In this document: positions 59,830 through 64,000 of the stretch, piece after piece | Position numbering within the stretch: the first letter of the stretch is position 1 | How the letters are laid out: each line of letters begins with the position of its first letter | Assembly: GCA_964612855.1 (NCBI GenBank) | Contig: CAZTDR010000003.1 | Coordinates: forward strand, 4,797 to 68,796 | Direction of reading: 5' to 3' | From: DATIJJ01 sp964612855 | GTDB taxonomy: Bacteria; Pseudomonadota; Gammaproteobacteria; DSM-16500 | Length of the DNA stretch: 64,000 nt | Notes under the pieces: model-generated | Database searches by the model: none | Seen by the model: only the letters and a program-made list of their open reading frames with translations | Told to the model about the DNA's origin: nothing | Translations under genes and position numbers: made by a program

Positions 59830-61809
59830 TTAACCTCCAGCCAATAATTTCTCTTCCGCTTTTTCCAAATTACTCGTTGTCCCATATGCAATCAGAATAT
59901 CCCGCGGATGTAATTTCGTATTCCCGTGCGGTTTCACTTGTTTCGTATCGCCTCGACGCATGGCAACAATTTCAATACCTTCTTCGCGTAGTCGCAACTC
60001 TTCCAATCGCTTGTTCACCGCATAAGCGCCCTCAGGCAATAAAATGGGCCTTAATTGTTGAATTTCTGGATCAAGCGTGGATTCTTCTTCAAAACCGCCA
60101 ATAAATACTTTTTTCAAAATGTCATAATCTTTATTGCGCACTTCCTGCATCATTTCCGTAATTTTTTGCGGCGAAATATTAATTAGCTGCAAAAGATTAT
60201 GTGACATGGTGAGGCTTTGTTCAAATAACTCAGCGATTACTTGTGTCGCGCCATAGTCTTTTAACATTTTTAATTCATATTCATCATGACAACGCACTAA
60301 AATGGGTAAATGTGGATATTGATGTCTGACCATGGTAAGAATTTTGATGGTTGCCCTTAAATCATTAAAACTGATGACCAATACTTTAGCGTGTTTTAAG
60401 CGGGCAGCTCGTAAAATACCCGGATGGGTCGGATCGCCATAAATGACTTTTTCACCAGCCAGGCGTGCTTTGTGCACTAACTCTGAATCCAAATCCAGAC
60501 CAATATAAGGAAAATCCACTTTGTCGAGCATGCGAGCAATATGCTGTCCGACACGGCCATAGCCACAAATAATAATATGATGTTTAAATTTTTTTGTGGT
60601 TTGTGAAAGTTCTGCTTCACTCAAGCTATCTTCATCTTTGTTCTTTTTAAACGATAAGAAATTGGCAATATCTTTATTGAAATAAATGATAATCGACGAA
60701 ACAGCGATGCTTAACAGCAACGCTGCCAAGACCACCTGCCCATATAATGGCGGTAATATTTTTTCGCTTAAAGCGAGTGTTAATAAAGCAAAACCAAATT
60801 CACCGCCTTGTGCCAATACGAGCCCTGTACGGCAAGACACCGAGAACGTGTTACCCGTCAATCGCCCTAATACCGTAACGAGCAGCATTTTTCCGACGGT
60901 CAATGTCAGAAAAAGTAATAAGATCCAAGACCAGGTATCATCCCAATTTGACACGTCTGTCAGCATGCCAATGGTGATAAAAAACAAACCTAACAAAATG
61001 TCGCGGAAAGGGCGGATTTCGACCGCAATTTGGTGGCGGAACTCGGTTTCAGCTAACATCATGCCCGCTAAAAATGCCCCTAATGCAAACGATAACCCTA
61101 GCATATTGGTTATCCAGGCAGCGCCTAACGTCACCAGTAAGACGGTTAAAGTAAATAATTCTATCGCACGTGTTTTAGCAATAATGCGAAATAAAGGTTT
61201 TAACAGCCAGCGTCCCAAGGCAAAGATCAGGATGATAGCAAAAATACCTTTAATTAAAGCCCATAATAAAACAATCACTAAACTATGGTGATGAACATTA
61301 TTAAGGCCAGCAATTAAAATAATTAATAAGACAACGGCTAAATCTTGGAGTAATAAAATGCCCAATGCGAGCAAACCATGCGGTGAATATAACTCAAATT
61401 GATCATTTAATTGTTTTGCGACGATGGCTGTTGATGACATGGCGACGATACTGCCGATGACCATTGCTGAAAGCGTTGTCATGCCCAGCATTTTGCCGAT
61501 AAAAGTGGTCAATACGATGCTCAGAAAAATTTGCAGCGTGCCTGTAATAAAGACCGATGAACGGAGAGCAAGCAATTTGGGTAATGAAAATTCGAGCCCG
61601 ATCGTGAACATCAAAAAAACAATACCAAATTCAGCTAATTCTTTAATTTTTGGGGTGTCAGGTACAATGGCAAGTGCGTGCGGTCCGACTAATGCGCCAA
61701 CGATTAAATAACCTAAAATGACAGAGAGTTTTAATTGACGAAAAATAACCGTCACAATTAGCGCAATAAAAAAGACGAATAAAGTGACTTCAAGAATATC
61801 GAATTGCAT
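59830..61809 (-). CDS. Kef/YbaL-type cation:proton antiporter with RCK domains
   Basis: Inner-membrane monovalent-cation/H+ antiporter of the CPA2 family, probably K+ efflux or pH control. 659 residues: about 12 transmembrane helices in the first 385, then a TrkA-N (RCK) nucleotide-binding domain with HHIIICGYGRVGQHIARML at about 405-525, then a TrkA-C domain (PILLPEGAYAVNKRLEELRL, about 565-650). KefB, KefC and YbaL all share this layout; the C-terminal TrkA-C domain argues for the YbaL-like group, but I cannot decide. No ancillary KefF/KefG gene is beside it. Confidence 0.88.
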   Translation of the reverse strand: MQFDILEVTLFVFFIALIVTVIFRQLKLSVILGYLIVGALVGPHALAIVPDTPKIKELAEFGIVFLMFTIGLEFSLPKLLALRSSVFITGTLQIFLSIVLTTFIGKMLGMTTLSAMVIGSIVAMSSTAIVAKQLNDQFELYSPHGLLALGILLLQDLAVVLLIILIAGLNNVHHHSLVIVLLWALIKGIFAIILIFALGRWLLKPLFRIIAKTRAIELFTLTVLLVTLGAAWITNMLGLSFALGAFLAGMMLAETEFRHQIAVEIRPFRDILLGLFFITIGMLTDVSNWDDTWSWILLLFLTLTVGKMLLVTVLGRLTGNTFSVSCRTGLVLAQGGEFGFALLTLALSEKILPPLYGQVVLAALLLSIAVSSIIIYFNKDIANFLSFKKNKDEDSLSEAELSQTTKKFKHHIIICGYGRVGQHIARMLDKVDFPYIGLDLDSELVHKARLAGEKVIYGDPTHPGILRAARLKHAKVLVISFNDLRATIKILTMVRHQYPHLPILVRCHDEYELKMLKDYGATQVIAELFEQSLTMSHNLLQLINISPQKITEMMQEVRNKDYDILKKVFIGGFEEESTLDPEIQQLRPILLPEGAYAVNKRLEELRLREEGIEIVAMRRGDTKQVKPHGNTKLHPRDILIAYGTTSNLEKAEEKLLAGG

Positions 61810-61871
61810 AGTTATTCTCTTCTGATAATCTTATAAAAGAGTGAGCACATAAAAGACAGCCCACCTAATTA

Positions 61872-62501
61872 TCAACGCAGAATTGGAATAAGCCCAACTA
61901 AACCATCCGCCAGCATCCCAACTGCAATAGCCATAATAATCATACCCATGATACGGGTAACAACTTTGATAACAGATTCACCGACCATGCGTGCAATATC
62001 CGTTGCAAAGTAAAGCATCACTCCCATAACCAAAGTGAGAATGATGCAAATAAGAGACATCCAAATTTTATTGAGTAATTGCGGAAAATCGCCTGCCGAA
62101 ATGATTAAGGTACTGATGGTACCAGGTCCAACAATGACAGGGAGTGCAATAGGAACGACCGCCAGAGATTGACGCTGTTTGGCAGCTTCATCATCCGCAG
62201 AAGTGTGGCTAACAGGGCTTTCTTTCGATTGCAGCATTGAAAAACCCATAATGAGTAGAATAATGCCGCCCGCAAAACGGAACGCCGGAATAGAAATGCC
62301 TAAAAGAGAAAGCGCTTCGCGACCACCCCACAGTGTGAGTAACATGATAACCGCAATAGCAATAGTGGCTTCAACAGCGGTCTTTCGTTGATCCATGACG
62401 GCAGTTTTGCGAGTTAAATCTAAAAAAATAGAAAGAGACCCTAACGGGTTCATCATGATAACCATCGCAGCAATGAATTGTAATATTTCTGGCGTTGACA
62501 T
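61872..62501 (-). CDS. MarC-family membrane protein
   Basis: Inner-membrane protein of the MarC/YhgN family, of uncertain function (once linked to antibiotic resistance, later doubted; some archaeal members move neutral amino acids). The start at 62501 (MSTPEILQFIAAMVIMMNPLGS) is preferred because CAGG lies 8 bases before it; an ATG at 62537 adds 12 hydrophilic residues without a ribosome-binding site. 209 residues with six hydrophobic segments; the PLGSLSIFLDLTR and PIALPVIVGPGTISTLI motifs are characteristic. Confidence 0.85.
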   Translation of the reverse strand: MSTPEILQFIAAMVIMMNPLGSLSIFLDLTRKTAVMDQRKTAVEATIAIAVIMLLTLWGGREALSLLGISIPAFRFAGGIILLIMGFSMLQSKESPVSHTSADDEAAKQRQSLAVVPIALPVIVGPGTISTLIISAGDFPQLLNKIWMSLICIILTLVMGVMLYFATDIARMVGESVIKVVTRIMGMIIMAIAVGMLADGLVGLIPILR

Positions 62502-62813
62502 TTTTAAAACCTGCTCGTTTTTGTGTGTTGTAATCATAGCGAATATTGGGCAGTATTACCACAGATTGTCAATTGTATATATACCCATTACACCTCAAGA
62601 TGCGAACTTTAGACTTTCATCTTGCGGCGAATTTGTCATCATTTTTTAGCGAAAAATACTCGAAATACTGCAAGTATTCCTGCGTTTTTTCGCTAAAAAA
62701 TGATGCCAACTTCTTGCAATCTGAATGCCTAAAGTTCGCATCTTGAGGTGTAATGGGTATAGGCTCACGGCGCGCCGTGCCCGCTACCGATATGTATATT
62801 TTAAGGAGTATAG
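62502..62813. other. Gap between the MarC-family gene and serC
   Basis: 312 bp. It holds the family 4 element B and, to its right, GGCTCACGGCGCGCCGTGCC, which resembles the family 2 hairpins. AAGGAG just before serC is its ribosome-binding site. No further gene is seen. Confidence 0.6.
62580..62761. mobile_element. 178-bp MITE-like element with TA ends (family 4, copy B)
   Basis: The 33-bp ends, beginning TATACCCATTACACCTCAAG, are exact reverse complements, with the likely TA target duplication outermost. The total length including duplications is 182 bp, the same as copy A, and the centre GAAATACTGCAAGTATTCCT matches it, although the ends are unrelated. No gene inside. Confidence 0.8.
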
Positions 62814-63902
62814 ATGGTGCGTGTTTTTAATTTCAGTGCAGGGCCTGCCATGTTGCCCGAAGAAGTCTTACAACAGGCACAAGCAGAAATGCTAGATTGG
62901 CATGGCACGGGTATGTCAATTATGGAATTGGGACATCGTGGTCCTGAGTTTCAAGAAGTGGCTCACCAGGCAGAAGCTGATTTGCGCGAATTAATGATGG
63001 TTCCAAAAAATTATCATATTTTATTTATTGCAGGCGGTGCGTCTACTCAATTCGCTATGGTGCCATTAAATTTATTGGGCCAGAAAAAGAATGCAGACTA
63101 TGTTGATACTGGCATATGGTCAAAAAAAGCTATTGATGAAGCAAAACGCTATGGTCAAATTAATATTGCCGCAACCACTCAGATTTCGCATTCCCTGGTG
63201 CACATTCCAAAACAGCAAGACTGGTCTCTTAATCCTGACGCATCGTATGTTCATTACACGCCAAATGAAACAATTGAAGGGGTGGAGTTTCATTGGGTGC
63301 CACAAGTCGGTGATGTGCCATTGGTTGCAGATATGACGTCGTTCATTTTATCGAAGCCAATTGATGTGAACCAATATGGCTTGATCTATGCCGGTGCCCA
63401 AAAAAATATTGGCCAAGCGGGTCTTACGGTTGCGATAGTGCGTGAGGATTTATTACAAGAACCTTTGCCTGGCACGCCAACGCTCTATTCCTACAAATTA
63501 ACAGCGGAACATAAATCTTTTTATAATACGCCGCCAACCTATGCTTGGTATATCGCTGGATTAGTGTTCGCTTGGGTGAAACGGAAGGGAGGAGTGAAAG
63601 CATTAGCGGAAATCAATCAACGAAAAGCCGAAAAATTATATGGTTTTATTGATAAGCACAGTGGATTTTATTTCAATGCGGTCCATCCGAGTTGCCGCTC
63701 GATCATGAATGTGCCTTTTAGCTTAACCCAAGCAGATTTGACGCCAATATTTTTAGAAAATGCGGCTAAAATTGGTTTGATGAATTTGAAGGGTCATCGT
63801 TTGGCGGGCGGTGTGCGCGCGAGTATGTATAATGCAATGCCGGAAGAAGGAGTGGATTTGTTAATTGATTTTATGCAAGGCTTTATGCAAAGGTTTGGTT
63901 AA
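62814..63902 (+). CDS. serC: Phosphoserine aminotransferase
   Basis: PLP enzyme of serine synthesis (3-phosphohydroxypyruvate to phosphoserine) and of pyridoxal synthesis. 362 residues, the usual length. The N-terminus VFNFSAGPAMLPEEVLQQAQ and the PLP-binding Lys in YAGAQKNIGQAGLT are diagnostic; MNVPFSLTQ and GGVRASMYNAMPEEGVD at the C-terminus also fit. AAGGAGTATAG precedes the ATG. In many relatives serC follows gyrA directly; here it stands alone about 48 kb away. Confidence 0.96.
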   Translation: MVRVFNFSAGPAMLPEEVLQQAQAEMLDWHGTGMSIMELGHRGPEFQEVAHQAEADLRELMMVPKNYHILFIAGGASTQFAMVPLNLLGQKKNADYVDTGIWSKKAIDEAKRYGQINIAATTQISHSLVHIPKQQDWSLNPDASYVHYTPNETIEGVEFHWVPQVGDVPLVADMTSFILSKPIDVNQYGLIYAGAQKNIGQAGLTVAIVREDLLQEPLPGTPTLYSYKLTAEHKSFYNTPPTYAWYIAGLVFAWVKRKGGVKALAEINQRKAEKLYGFIDKHSGFYFNAVHPSCRSIMNVPFSLTQADLTPIFLENAAKIGLMNLKGHRLAGGVRASMYNAMPEEGVDLLIDFMQGFMQRFG

Positions 63903-63945
63903 TCTCGATTGCAGATAGGTTTTGATGACAATAAAAAGATAAACC

Positions 63946-64000
63946 GTAGGGTGGATTAGATGCGTTTTTTGCATCGTAATCCACCAGATTAAAATAAAAG
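63946..64000. repeat. Family 1 element, cut by the window end
   Basis: GTAGGGTGGATTAGATGCGT ... CCACCAGATTAAAATAAAAG is the left half and linker of a copy nearly identical to that at 27261. The flank before it (AAAGATAAAC) is shared with that copy too, so the unit may extend further left than the TGTAGGG end. Confidence 0.85.

Overview
The window looks like chromosomal DNA from a gammaproteobacterium of the Legionellales/Coxiellaceae type. Support comes from the AT-leaning composition, the thrS-infC-rpmI-rplT-pheS-pheT-ihfA and gyrA-cmk-rpsA-lapA-lapB gene orders, two small membrane proteins resembling a Coxiella-type (CBU_0592-like) family, orphan proteins that look like secretion-system effectors, and many short palindromic intergenic repeats. 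The genus cannot be fixed by eye. No prophage, CRISPR array or intact transposase gene was seen.

Layout. 1-6.6 kb: translation operon (thrS 3' end, infC with an ATT start, rpmI, rplT, pheS, pheT, ihfA), then tRNA-Pro(GGG). 6.9-11.2 kb: fadD, a DUF2490-like envelope protein, and an rlmL-type gene that lacks the usual C-terminal RlmK methyltransferase domain. 11.2-11.8 kb: a repeat-rich gap. 11.8-18.5 kb: gyrA, cmk, rpsA, lapA, lapB. 18.6-20.1 kb: dusA and a tandem pair of small membrane proteins. 20.4-24.5 kb: nrdB and nrdA on the minus strand; the nrdA upstream region has a perfect DnaA box and NrdR-like sites. 24.8-26.4 kb: two paralogous orphan genes, then pssA. 27.4-36.4 kb: a large HAD-type protein, sdaA, ampG, an MscK-like channel and a small lipoprotein. 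36.6-38.0 kb: tldD. 38.4-46.9 kb: one gene of 2817 codons carrying a SecA-like DEAD motor deep inside a giant protein with a polyglutamine tract. 47.0-64 kb: housekeeping and envelope genes (htrA, pgeF, rluD, bamD, nadE, ygfZ, gph, ubiG, a small secreted peptide, pepN, fumC, a Kef-type antiporter, a MarC-family protein, serC).

The most unusual item is the 8.45-kb SecA-like gene. It keeps recognisable SecA nucleotide-binding and helicase motifs but is about three times the length of SecA, and these motifs sit after some 1700 residues of unrecognised sequence. Its function is unknown; an effector or a specialised motor are both possible.

The second theme is the repeat content. At least four families of palindromic elements occupy most intergenic gaps: (1) a roughly 100-bp element with GTAGGGTGGATTA ends, about nine copies; (2) 76-78 bp TGTAGGGG hairpins; (3) a 74-bp GTCATCSCCGAATGC palindrome; (4) 178-bp MITE-like elements flanked by TA. 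One copy of family 4 sits inside a family 3 copy, and removing it together with one TA restores an uninterrupted 74-bp unit, so order and mechanism of insertion can be read from the sequence. All functional calls rest on reading translated sequence and remembered family motifs; no database search was run.
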